From the NCBI GenBank assembly GCA_929200515.1, contig CAKNAD010000061.1, forward strand, positions 1-7,690: DNA of 7,690 nucleotides. Direction: 5' to 3'. The position numbers and the translations under genes are program-made. Within the stretch, counting starts at the first letter, position 1, and every line of letters begins with the position of its first letter. The DNA comes from Candidatus Gorgonimonas leptogorgiae. Its GTDB lineage: Bacteria; Pseudomonadota; Gammaproteobacteria; Pseudomonadales; Endozoicomonadaceae. The notes under the pieces are model-generated. The model did no database searches, was not told the DNA's origin, and saw only the letters and a list, made by a program, of their open reading frames with translations. This document shows positions 1 to 6,799 of the stretch, in pieces.

Positions 1-106
1 TCGTTAAAACACTTTGAAATGCACTTGCATTCCAGCAGTATTTTGCCTCGAATTAAACCATTTTACTTAGCCCTGAAACCTAGTATTTTCATCTACCTCG
101 TGTATA
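1..106 (-). repeat. Dispersed ~106-bp repeat, copy 1 (inverted relative to copy 2)
   Basis: The reverse complement of this stretch matches 6485-6592, with about 9 substitutions and one 2-bp gap by hand alignment. The match stops near base 106, at the shared gtgtata edge. The other end is cut by the window start, so the unit may be longer. An internal inverted repeat (AATGC/GCATT on the minus strand) survives the 2-bp gap because the gap lies in the loop. The plus strand of this copy is open from base 1 to the TAA at 160-162, but the 2-bp gap shifts that frame in copy 2, so conserved coding is unlikely. I do not recognise the family. Confidence 0.85.
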
Positions 107-154
107 TTAGGCTGTATAATTATTTTTTACGCAAGAGGAAGCTATCAATATTAG

Positions 155-160
155 TATAAT
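155..160 (+). promoter_or_regulatory. Possible -10 element for the minor-pilin operon
   Basis: A perfect TATAAT hexamer lies 86-91 bp upstream of the fimT start. No good -35 is visible 16-18 bp upstream. Another TATAAT at 115-120, just outside the repeat edge, is an equal alternative. In DNA this AT-rich such hexamers arise by chance, so the call is weak. I saw no sigma-54 type GG-N10-GC element in the spacer. Confidence 0.25.
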
Positions 161-245
161 ACATCTAAAGTATAGAGTATTTTTAACTGATAATCCTAAA
201 AGCTTATAAAGTATCTAATAAAATTATAATAAATATTTGGAATAG

Positions 246-791
246 ATGATGAGATATCCAATGTATAATAAAAAGTATGGATCTTCTTTGATTGAAATAT
301 CTATTATTTTGGTATTGTTATCCTATACTTTTTACCTTGCTATTGATTATTTGCAAGATTTAAAAGCTACACAGAAAGTACAGGGCTTAACTAGTAAATT
401 AGAAAGCCTACTAATATACAGCAGAAATCAAGCTATTTTAACCAACAAAAATATTGCAGTTTGTTCAACTATTGATGGTAAAACATGTTACACAGGAGAT
501 TCTAAACAAGCAAATGGGTGGCAGTTAAATTGGATAGTATATGAAGGTATTGAAAATAGTGACACAGCTGAAGATGCTAAAAAGGTGCTTTATCTTTCAT
601 TCAATAAAGCAAAATTTATTCAGATTGATTATAATCGTGGTGCTACAATAGTATTTAATAATATGGGAAGATGCCTTCAGGCAGGAACTTTTACTATAAA
701 GTATAATGATGATACTTCCACACAAAGTTATACAATAACTGTTAGTACAGCAGGACGTATCAGGCAAAGCCAACAAATAAATACAGACTAA
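246..791 (+). CDS. fimT: FimT/FimU-type minor pilin (GspH family)
   Basis: A 181-residue prepilin-like protein and first gene of the minor-pilin operon. A short basic leader ends at Gly12. The mature start SSLIE has Glu at +5, followed by a hydrophobic helix to about residue 34, as expected for PilD cleavage and methylation. The body has the FimT/GspH pattern: Cys73 and Cys81 around a short loop, then a Trp-rich strand (W92, W96). Cys143 follows a GspH-like NNMGR segment. The C-terminal tail carries GRIR (170-173), matching the GRxR motif reported for DNA binding by Legionella FimT. It likely joins the inner-membrane or tip priming complex of a type IV pilus. Start: ATGs at 246, 249 and 261 are all possible; a GGA at 239-241 is best spaced for 249. 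The six bases before pilV contain that gene's ribosome site. FimU is the main alternative name. Confidence 0.85.
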   Translation: MMRYPMYNKKYGSSLIEISIILVLLSYTFYLAIDYLQDLKATQKVQGLTSKLESLLIYSRNQAILTNKNIAVCSTIDGKTCYTGDSKQANGWQLNWIVYEGIENSDTAEDAKKVLYLSFNKAKFIQIDYNRGATIVFNNMGRCLQAGTFTIKYNDDTSTQSYTITVSTAGRIRQSQQINTD

Positions 792-797
792 AGGAAT

Positions 798-1301
798 ATG
801 TATCATAAACATTATTATCTTTCTGGTAACAGTATACTAGAAATAATGCTAGCAATTTTTGTAAGCTCTATTGGGGTTTATAGTGTTTTTATTTTATCTT
901 TAAAAAGTATTACTAATATTAATACTAGTAACCAGTATTTACATGCTAGTTATGCTGTGGAAGATATGGCAAGTCGTATACAAGCTAACCCCGATATTGC
1001 TAAAAACACTAATGCATATGTTGCTAGCAATATTTTAATAAATTCTAGAGACTGCCAAGAAAATAACGATATAGATTACTGTCAACAGCAATTATGTTCA
1101 GCCACAGATGTTGCTAATTATGATCTAGATATTTGGAAGCAAATGCTTGCTTGTAAGTTAAATAATGCAACCGCAGAAATAATAGCTATTGAAACAGATA
1201 CAATAAAAAAATATGAAATAATTATTGAATTTAATTCTACTGATAATAAGTCTAATGAAGATGCCACGAAAGTTAAAATATCTGCATATCAATCTTTATA
1301 A
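798..1301 (+). CDS. pilV: Type IV pilus minor pilin PilV
   Basis: A 167-residue minor pilin. The leader ends at Gly10 and the mature sequence starts NSILE, with Glu at +5, then a hydrophobic helix whose SSIGVYSVFILSL resembles the PilV SIGLLGLAALQ segment. Family hallmarks follow: VEDMASRIQANP (54-65), like the PilV DMAERIRANP box, and then C86, C95 and C100 leading into SATDVANYDLDIWK (101-114), matching the PilV 'CsatelA.yDl..W' pattern. It probably bridges the other minor pilins at the pilus tip, assembling in the inner membrane. A good AAGGA at 791-795 overlaps the fimT stop, but only two bases separate it from the ATG. The 3' end is overlapped by pilW, so the two are probably translationally coupled. 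Confidence 0.9.
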   Translation: MYHKHYYLSGNSILEIMLAIFVSSIGVYSVFILSLKSITNINTSNQYLHASYAVEDMASRIQANPDIAKNTNAYVASNILINSRDCQENNDIDYCQQQLCSATDVANYDLDIWKQMLACKLNNATAEIIAIETDTIKKYEIIIEFNSTDNKSNEDATKVKISAYQSL

Positions 1302-2325
1302 CAGAGTTTTAGGATTTGGACTTTTAGAAGTTTTCATATCTTTCTCTTTAGGTATTATAATAATAATGCTAATGTGGCGTGTATTATTAATTATGCATCA
1401 TAACTGGATTAATTATAATGAAAAAATGCAGCTACAACAAAATGCACAAACAGCTATTGATATAATAAGCACAGACCTTATAAACTCTTCTTACGTAAAA
1501 TACTCTAAAAATACTGTGCTTGCTAGCACGATTAAAACCAATATAACTAAATTAAACTGGATGACTTATTTCCATGCAGGTATTTTAGGAATTCCTCAAG
1601 GCTCTAAACAATTAAAAGCTATAGATTCACAAGCAAAATCAGAAGCTATAGCTGTTTTTTATTTAAACGCTGATGAAGAAGCTATGGTTGCTAATTACGA
1701 AAATGGTTTTTTATATACTAGTGGCAATAATAAATATAGCTATCAGGATTTATTAGCATTAATTAATAAAGATAAAGATCAAATGACGTTGTTTACTGCC
1801 GGAAGTATGAGTTATAACAATAAAATTCATATTGCCATGAATTCATCTGCTGCATTGCAGAATTGCACAATTAATTTTAAAGGCAGTTTTACTTGTAATA
1901 ACAATTTAGAGTCTGCATCTGAGCTAAATATGCTAGGTGGCACGATACTCAAGCAAGAAGGATACATATATTACTTAAGATATAGTAATAAAATGCCAAA
2001 TTTATACCGAAAAAAATTAGGATTAACTAAAAGTAATAGAGGCTATAATGCTGAAGCCTTAGTAGAGGGGATTGAGCAACTATCTATTTGGTATAAGTAT
2101 ACTGATGGCGATAATTCAGGATACTTTCGTGCTGATGATTTAGACGATAACATAAATCAATGGCAACAAGTAACAGCTATATGCTTAGAAATAGTTGTAA
2201 GAAGCAGAACAGAAGTTGCCAAAGTACCAATGGATTATTTTTTTGCTAATAAATTACATACCCCTAAAGATAAATATATCAGGCAAGCATATTCAACGAC
2301 TATAGCAATTAGAAATAAAATATAA
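1255..2325 (+). CDS. pilW: Type IV pilus minor pilin PilW
   Basis: A 356-residue protein from this start and the largest pilin-like subunit of the set, as usual for PilW. The leader ends at Gly20 and the mature start is FGLLEV, with Glu at +5, followed by a hydrophobic helix. MQLQQNAQTAIDIISTDL (58-75) matches the helix after the membrane segment in PilW. Late in the protein come ALVEGIEQLSIWY (268-280), a TDGDNSGYF loop and W303 with a CLEIVVRSR strand (310-318), then YSTTIAIRN (346-354) at the end; all are PilW C-terminal hallmarks. Cys204 and Cys214 could pair. The frame extends up to a TTG at 1225, but that would give a 30-residue leader with its own hydrophobic stretch. ATG 1255 (20-residue leader) or ATG 1261 (18) fits a prepilin better. 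Either overlaps the end of pilV by more than 40 bp. Confidence 0.88.
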   Translation: MKMPRKLKYLHINLYNRVLGFGLLEVFISFSLGIIIIMLMWRVLLIMHHNWINYNEKMQLQQNAQTAIDIISTDLINSSYVKYSKNTVLASTIKTNITKLNWMTYFHAGILGIPQGSKQLKAIDSQAKSEAIAVFYLNADEEAMVANYENGFLYTSGNNKYSYQDLLALINKDKDQMTLFTAGSMSYNNKIHIAMNSSAALQNCTINFKGSFTCNNNLESASELNMLGGTILKQEGYIYYLRYSNKMPNLYRKKLGLTKSNRGYNAEALVEGIEQLSIWYKYTDGDNSGYFRADDLDDNINQWQQVTAICLEIVVRSRTEVAKVPMDYFFANKLHTPKDKYIRQAYSTTIAIRNKI

Positions 2326-2327
2326 TT

Positions 2328-2879
2328 ATGCAAATCAAAAAATTTAGAGGTAGTATTCTACTTGTAGTTGTAAGTCTATTATTGATACTAAGTTTTGGTA
2401 GTTATTTGATGGCGTATCGAAGTATATTGGCAAGTAAAATTTTAGCAAATAAACTCGATAACCAAGAAGCCTTTAGCATAGCAGAAGAAGCCCTGTTAAC
2501 AATAGAGCACAAAGTTATTCCGTATTTATCTGTAGATGTCTTTAATTCTAGTTGTAGCAACGGATATTGCTTTTCAGGAGTTGATAAAGAGCTACCACAA
2601 ACATGCATAATTAATAATAAAAATTATTGGCAACAAGCAGAATACTGGCAGACAGAAGGCTATCATCAAACACTTAGTTTAAATTACAAAAATCAGCAAG
2701 TTACAGCAAAATACATAATAGATTTTTTGTGTTATATACCTAAAAATACTGATGGCCCCTTAGCAGATTATAACAAGATTACAGATATGTCGATGGTATT
2801 TAGAATTACAGTACTAGGAATTAACAACAATGGCACAGAATCTATGCTACAATCAATTTATAAACGGGATATTTTATAA
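2328..2879 (+). CDS. pilX: Type IV pilus minor pilin PilX
   Basis: A 183-residue protein beginning two bases after the pilW stop, with no clear ribosome site, so it is likely coupled to pilW translation. The leader is only eight residues (MQIKKFRG), followed directly by SILLVVVSLLLILS. There is no Glu at +5, which is tolerated in the PilX/GspK branch. After the membrane helix comes NQEAFSIAEEALL (45-57), equivalent to the PilX 'A.qAAEaAL' box. The C-terminus MVFRITVLG then MLQSIYKR (156-180) matches the PilX ending. C76, C81, C93 and C135 may form two disulfides. The expected role is in the tip priming complex with FimT, PilV and PilW and in recruiting PilY1, whose gene overlaps the pilX 3' end by 50 bp. 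Confidence 0.85.
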   Translation: MQIKKFRGSILLVVVSLLLILSFGSYLMAYRSILASKILANKLDNQEAFSIAEEALLTIEHKVIPYLSVDVFNSSCSNGYCFSGVDKELPQTCIINNKNYWQQAEYWQTEGYHQTLSLNYKNQQVTAKYIIDFLCYIPKNTDGPLADYNKITDMSMVFRITVLGINNNGTESMLQSIYKRDIL

Positions 2880-5253
2880 ATTTTTAATATTAACACTAAT
2901 AATATTGATGTTATTAGTAATCAACAAACAAGCATTTGCTAGTAGTAATAATATAACTAAAGAAGCTAGCTTAGAAAATTTAATTATCAATTATTATAAT
3001 ATATATTTATCTAATTCTGTTACAGATGACAATATAAGCTACCACAGTTTTTTTCAACCTAAAATAAAAAATAGCACAGAAAATATATGGAGTGGCATGC
3101 TTGTAGCTTTTTTTGTAGATGATGATGGTAATTTAAGAGAAGATAGCAATGGTAATTTACGTTTAGATAATACCGATGCTGTTATAAACTTGAGCTATGA
3201 TCTAGCAACAAACAACATAAAAGTAACTAAATCTGCCGCACATAGTAGCGGATTTAATCCTAGCAATTATTCAATTAATGAAGTATCAGCTGTTTGGCAT
3301 ACAGACAATCTAGCAACTGTAGCTGACAACACTAGCAAACTTGGGGCTAAAAAATATAATGAAATATCTTTAGACAAAAGATATATGTTTACACAAATCG
3401 ATAACAAGCTAAATCTTCTAATTAATAATATCTGTACATTGAATTACAAATACTTTGATTTAGATATAATTTCTTGTAACAAGGCAATAAATTATTTATA
3501 TGGAAAGCCTAACAACACACAACGATCAAAAATAAAGAGCATTTCAGAACAAGAAAGAAAAATAATAAATCTTGGTGATATAGCACATTCAGAACTAGTT
3601 ATTGCAGGAAAGCCAAAGGCTAATTACGATTATCTATATCAAAATGCTAGCTACGCTAAATTTAAGAAGTTGCACCAATATAGACGTAAAGTGCTTTATG
3701 TTGGTGCTAATGATGGTATGTTACACGCCTTTAACGCAGGATTTTACGACTCAGTTAATGGTATATTGTCCCTTACTGGTAACGCTGGAGAAGCAAAGCA
3801 CCCCTTAGGTAGCGAATTATGGGCTTATGCTCCGACAAACTTATTACCACATTTAAAATATTTAACTAGTAAAAATTATAGCCATAAATTTTTTGTAGCT
3901 GGTAGCCTGCAAATAGTTGATGCACAAATTTTTTCTGCTGACGAATATCATCCTGATGGCTGGGGTACGGTTTTAATAGCGGCGATGGGATTAGGCGGTA
4001 GTTTCATTAATTTAGCAATGGCAAATAATAAACAAGAATTTAGTTCAGCCTACATCTTATTAGATATAACTAACCCAGAATCTTCGCCTCAAGTTATAGC
4101 TGAAATTAGTCATAAACAATTAGGATTTACTTTATCTAAGCCTGCGATTGTAAGGCGTAAGATACATAGCAACAATAATAAAAATCAGACATCAGTTAAC
4201 CATAATTGGTATTTAGTATTTGCATCAGGTATTAACAATAATTTAGAATCTTTTAATACAGATAATAGTTTAAAAATATTTATATATGATTTAACCAAGA
4301 AATCGCTAGTAACAGGGTTTAACCCAAAAGCCACACAATTTAGCAATTACTATGCAGGCGATATGCAAAAAACTGATTGGAATAATAGCAATGAAGATGA
4401 TTTTATATACTTTGGAGCTTTATATGCTAATAATAATATTGTAGCAAATAGTAGTATTTTAAGATTAAAGTTAGCAACTCCAATAACTGCATCGACTGTA
4501 AGCACATTAGCAACTAATTTAAAACCTATAGTTACAGCACCATTGTTAGTTAGAGATAAGACCGATTATTGGATTTTTGCTGGATCAGGTAGGCTACTAA
4601 CTAGGCAAGATGCTTCAAATATTGGTAATCAATTTATTTATGGGATACGAGAGCCATTAAATATTCAAGGAAAATTATCGCTTGCTACCGTAGATGCTAA
4701 TAAGTTAGTAGATGTAACTAATGTAGAAATTTCAACTACTGGAGCAATAATAAACAAACAAGAAGGTGATTTTATCGATTTCTACATTGATAACAACAAA
4801 ATAACAGAGTTTGAGCAACTAGAAAAAAATATTAGTGATCGACAAGGATGGAAGCTAAATCTTGATAATACTGATGCTGTTACTCCTGGTTGTTTGCAGT
4901 TGCAACCTCAGAGAGTAGCCTCGTTAATTATATTTCCAGAGTTTAAGCCTAGAAACAATAATTATTTTGTAGGGGATAGATATGTGCATATATTACATTA
5001 TAAAACAGGTACTTCTTCTATGAGTTATCAAGTAAAGGCAAGCGATGACACTAAAGATACAAACAACAACTTAGCAATTAAAAAAATTTATGCAGGTATA
5101 GGTTATAGTTCATCTAATTATATACAGATAAAAACCTCTGTAAAAGATGGTACAAAAATATTAATCCCTAATTCAAGTAAAATATCTATTGATTCATATG
5201 CAGAAGAAGCTAATACTAGGTATAGTAGATTAAGCTGGCGTAAAATAAAATAA
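2830..5253 (+). CDS. pilY1: PilY1/PilC-family pilus tip protein, short form without vWA region
   Basis: An 807-residue secreted protein. A hydrophobic signal segment (18-32) ends in AFA, with predicted cleavage after residue 37. The PilY1 C-terminal beta-propeller region is clear: INLGDIAHSELVIAG (246-260), KVLYVGANDGMLHAFNA (287-303), SELWAYAPTNLLPHL (328-342), HKFFVAGS (352-359), GWGTVLIAAMGLGGS (377-391), LLDITNP (410-416), LGFTLSKPAIVR (431-442), IFAGSGRLL (582-590) and QFIYGI (601-606). D516, N518, S520 and D524, just before FIYFG, match the Ca2+-binding loop known in Pseudomonas PilY1. A second acidic loop sits at 97-113. PilY1 proteins usually exceed 1000 residues with an N-terminal von Willebrand A region; here the conserved domain starts about 50 residues after the signal peptide. 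It should act at the pilus tip in adhesion or control of extension and retraction. The start overlaps pilX by 50 bp, with no strong ribosome site visible. Confidence 0.9.
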   Translation: MAQNLCYNQFINGIFYKFLILTLIILMLLVINKQAFASSNNITKEASLENLIINYYNIYLSNSVTDDNISYHSFFQPKIKNSTENIWSGMLVAFFVDDDGNLREDSNGNLRLDNTDAVINLSYDLATNNIKVTKSAAHSSGFNPSNYSINEVSAVWHTDNLATVADNTSKLGAKKYNEISLDKRYMFTQIDNKLNLLINNICTLNYKYFDLDIISCNKAINYLYGKPNNTQRSKIKSISEQERKIINLGDIAHSELVIAGKPKANYDYLYQNASYAKFKKLHQYRRKVLYVGANDGMLHAFNAGFYDSVNGILSLTGNAGEAKHPLGSELWAYAPTNLLPHLKYLTSKNYSHKFFVAGSLQIVDAQIFSADEYHPDGWGTVLIAAMGLGGSFINLAMANNKQEFSSAYILLDITNPESSPQVIAEISHKQLGFTLSKPAIVRRKIHSNNNKNQTSVNHNWYLVFASGINNNLESFNTDNSLKIFIYDLTKKSLVTGFNPKATQFSNYYAGDMQKTDWNNSNEDDFIYFGALYANNNIVANSSILRLKLATPITASTVSTLATNLKPIVTAPLLVRDKTDYWIFAGSGRLLTRQDASNIGNQFIYGIREPLNIQGKLSLATVDANKLVDVTNVEISTTGAIINKQEGDFIDFYIDNNKITEFEQLEKNISDRQGWKLNLDNTDAVTPGCLQLQPQRVASLIIFPEFKPRNNNYFVGDRYVHILHYKTGTSSMSYQVKASDDTKDTNNNLAIKKIYAGIGYSSSNYIQIKTSVKDGTKILIPNSSKISIDSYAEEANTRYSRLSWRKIK

Positions 5254-5258
5254 CCTTT

Positions 5259-6173
5259 TTATACTGTTGCAGATATTGGGCGTGATAGGCTAATAGGAGA
5301 AGTTTCTAAGTTGTTGGATGTAATTATTTCCCAAGCTGTTTTATCTTCTAATAATTTTTTCACCAACTTATGATTTAATTCATGTCCCGATTTTACTCCT
5401 TCAAAATGACCTATAATGCTGTATCCTAATAAGTATAAATCGCCTATTGCGTCCAACATTTTGTGTTTTACAAATTCATCTTCATAACGTAAACCGCCTT
5501 CATTTAAAATTTTATTGTCATCTAGTACTATAGAGTTATTTAAGCTACCCCCTAACGCTAAATTATTTTTTCGTAGAAATTCGACATCTTTCATAAAACC
5601 AAATGTTCTAGCGCGGCAAATTTCTCTTATAAAAGTAGTGCTAGAAAAATCTATTGATGCAAATTGATTTTTTTTATTAAAAGCAGGATGATCAAAATCT
5701 ATGGTGAAACTAACCTTGTAGCCATTGTATTTTTTAAATGATGCAGATTTATCGTTTTCGGTAATGCTAATATTTTTTTTTATTTTAATATATTTTTTAG
5801 CTGCGTTTTGCTCTTGAATACCTGCTGATTGTAATAAAAAAATAAAAGGACTAGCACTACCGTCCATGATAGGGACTTCATGTGAGGTTAGGTCGATATA
5901 AGCATTATCAATACCCAAGCCTGAAAGAGCGGCTAATAAATGTTCTATTGTGTCAACTTTAGCGTTATCTTTTTCTAATGATGTGCACAAGGTAGTTTTA
6001 CAAACATTATTAGATATTGCAGGTATTTGAACTGAAGGTGTTAAATCTGTGCGAAAAAAAACTATACCAGCATCAATAGGAGCCGGTCTTAGAGTTAGAT
6101 AGACTTTTTTACCAGAGTGTAGCCCCACACCTGTGGCTCTAATACTGTTTTTTAACGTTTTCTGCTTGATCAT
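5259..6173 (-). CDS. lpxC: UDP-3-O-acyl-N-acetylglucosamine deacetylase LpxC
   Basis: A 304-residue enzyme, essentially the length of E. coli LpxC (305). It removes the acetyl group from UDP-3-O-acyl-GlcNAc, the committed cytosolic step of lipid A synthesis. It opens MIKQKTLKNSIRATGVGLHS, a textbook LpxC start. The catalytic and Zn2+ residues are present: E77 and H78 in TIEHL, H237 and D241 in VKHKMLDAIGD, and H264 in KSGHELNHK. PIMDGSASPF (101-110) and RARTFGFM (187-194) are further hallmarks, so the gene looks intact and active. The C-terminus SRPISATV is nonpolar at its tip but does not reproduce the E. coli tail ending AVLA that FtsH recognises. The gene converges on pilY1 with five bases between the stops, outside the usual ftsQAZ-lpxC setting. 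No strong ribosome site is visible; GGA lies about 11 bases upstream of the ATG. Confidence 0.97.
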   Translation of the reverse strand: MIKQKTLKNSIRATGVGLHSGKKVYLTLRPAPIDAGIVFFRTDLTPSVQIPAISNNVCKTTLCTSLEKDNAKVDTIEHLLAALSGLGIDNAYIDLTSHEVPIMDGSASPFIFLLQSAGIQEQNAAKKYIKIKKNISITENDKSASFKKYNGYKVSFTIDFDHPAFNKKNQFASIDFSSTTFIREICRARTFGFMKDVEFLRKNNLALGGSLNNSIVLDDNKILNEGGLRYEDEFVKHKMLDAIGDLYLLGYSIIGHFEGVKSGHELNHKLVKKLLEDKTAWEIITSNNLETSPISLSRPISATV

Positions 6174-6227
6174 GCGTTATTTAATCCGAGAGCTAATTTA
6201 AATTAATTCTAATAAATAAAAAACTAC

Positions 6228-6247
6228 TATACTTATTCTTAAGTATA
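6228..6247. promoter_or_regulatory. Perfect 8-bp inverted repeat upstream of lpxC
   Basis: TATACTTA and TAAGTATA are exact reverse complements around a 4-base spacer (TTCT). The element lies 54-74 bp upstream of the lpxC start codon, where an operator or a 5'-leader hairpin could act. The arms are AT-rich, so chance is possible in this background. No known regulator site is recognised. Confidence 0.4.
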
Positions 6248-6484
6248 TTAACTTTTTATTAATAATTAATATTAAACATTTTAGCAAATAAAACTTTAGT
6301 GGTTAAAAATTATTATATAAATTATACATAATATTTCATAAATAAAAATTTATACTATTTTACTCTAAAATATATATTTTTACAAAAATTAAAATAAATT
6401 ATTTATGAAGCCAGAATGTTGTGTGCATCTAATAACAGAAGAACATTTAAAGCAAGCACAAAGCACGAATATGTTGTGATTATT

Positions 6485-6592
6485 TATACACATGGTAAAT
6501 GAAAATGCTAGGTTTCAGGGCTAAGTAAAATAGTTTAACTCAAGGCAAAATACTGCAGGAATGCAAGCGTGCATTTCAAGGTGTTTTAACGA
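6485..6592 (+). repeat. Dispersed ~106-bp repeat, copy 2
   Basis: This copy is about 91% identical to the reverse complement of 1-106, plus two extra bases (6569-6570 region). It holds a hairpin, AATGCA-AGCG-TGCATT, extendable by a G-T and a G-C pair; copy 1 keeps the stem with a shorter loop. A nine-codon frame from ATG 6499 exists but is too short to trust. The sequence after 6592 (a terminator-like hairpin) may belong to the unit, but copy 1 is cut off at the window edge, so this cannot be tested here. The two copies have their 6485-type ends facing each other across the pilus-lpxC block. Confidence 0.85.
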
Positions 6593-6601
6593 TGAAGTAG
6601 G

Positions 6602-6635
6602 CCTTTTTAATAGCCCCCAGCGGGCAAGGTTTTTT
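6602..6635 (+). terminator. Terminator-like hairpin with T tract
   Basis: An inner GC stem, GCCC (6613-6616) with GGGC (6622-6625), closes a 5-base loop. An outer CCTT/AAGG pairing (6602-6605 with 6626-6629) is separated from it by an unpaired stretch on one side. Six T residues (6630-6635) follow. This is the most GC-rich spot in the spacer. It would stop transcripts running rightwards through repeat copy 2. The short stem makes the call uncertain. Confidence 0.4.
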
Positions 6636-6764
6636 AGATTTTAAACTGCGTTACTACTTTTTAATTTAGTACAAATATAAATAACCAAAGTAGATGCCTT
6701 GTTTAACAAGCCAAAAATTACTTGCTGAAAACAGCATTTACAACTGCTACGTGTATATATATCA

Positions 6765-6783
6765 AATATTGATGTGCAATATT
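6765..6783. promoter_or_regulatory. Operator-like 7-bp inverted repeat before the last gene
   Basis: AATATTG and CAATATT are exact reverse complements around a 5-base spacer (ATGTG). The element ends 38 bp before the ATG at 6822 and overlaps the best -35 candidate (TTGATG, 6769-6774). The layout suits a dimeric repressor site, but no family consensus is recognised. Confidence 0.35.
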
Positions 6784-6799
6784 AATTATATTTTATAGT
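6769..6799 (+). promoter_or_regulatory. Possible promoter for the unknown exported-protein gene
   Basis: TTGATG (6769-6774) is followed at 17 bp by TTTATA (6792-6797), or at 19 bp by TATAGT (6794-6799). It would give a short leader before the ATG at 6822. The AT-rich background makes chance matches common. Confidence 0.25.

Noticed and set aside
1..162. Open plus-strand frame ending at 160-162, possibly the tail of an upstream gene
   Set aside because: It covers the dispersed repeat, and copy 2 of that repeat breaks the same frame through a 2-bp gap and a stop; no family features.
597..812. 71-codon minus-strand frame opposite fimT
   Set aside because: It lies antisense to a well-supported pilin gene, shows no family features and has low-complexity composition.
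1225..1254. Upstream TTG start for pilW
   Set aside because: It would give a 30-residue leader with an extra hydrophobic stretch before the prepilin cleavage site; ATG 1255 or 1261 fits better.
2402..2608. 68-codon minus-strand frame opposite pilX
   Set aside because: Antisense shadow of pilX with no ribosome site or recognisable domain.
3602..3808. 68-codon plus-strand frame inside pilY1
   Set aside because: Out-of-frame shadow over the most conserved PilY1 motifs, which are clearly read in the main frame.
6405..6479. 24-codon frame starting MKPECC
   Set aside because: Too short, no ribosome site and no recognised similarity; could be a gene remnant but cannot be supported.
6698..6710. 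Palindrome CTTGTTTAACAAG
   Set aside because: Short and AT-rich, with no clear link to a gene or to the other repeats.
6723..6736. Perfect 5-bp hairpin TGCTG-AAAA-CAGCA as a terminator
   Set aside because: No T tract follows on either strand and the stem is short; left as a note in the spacer description.
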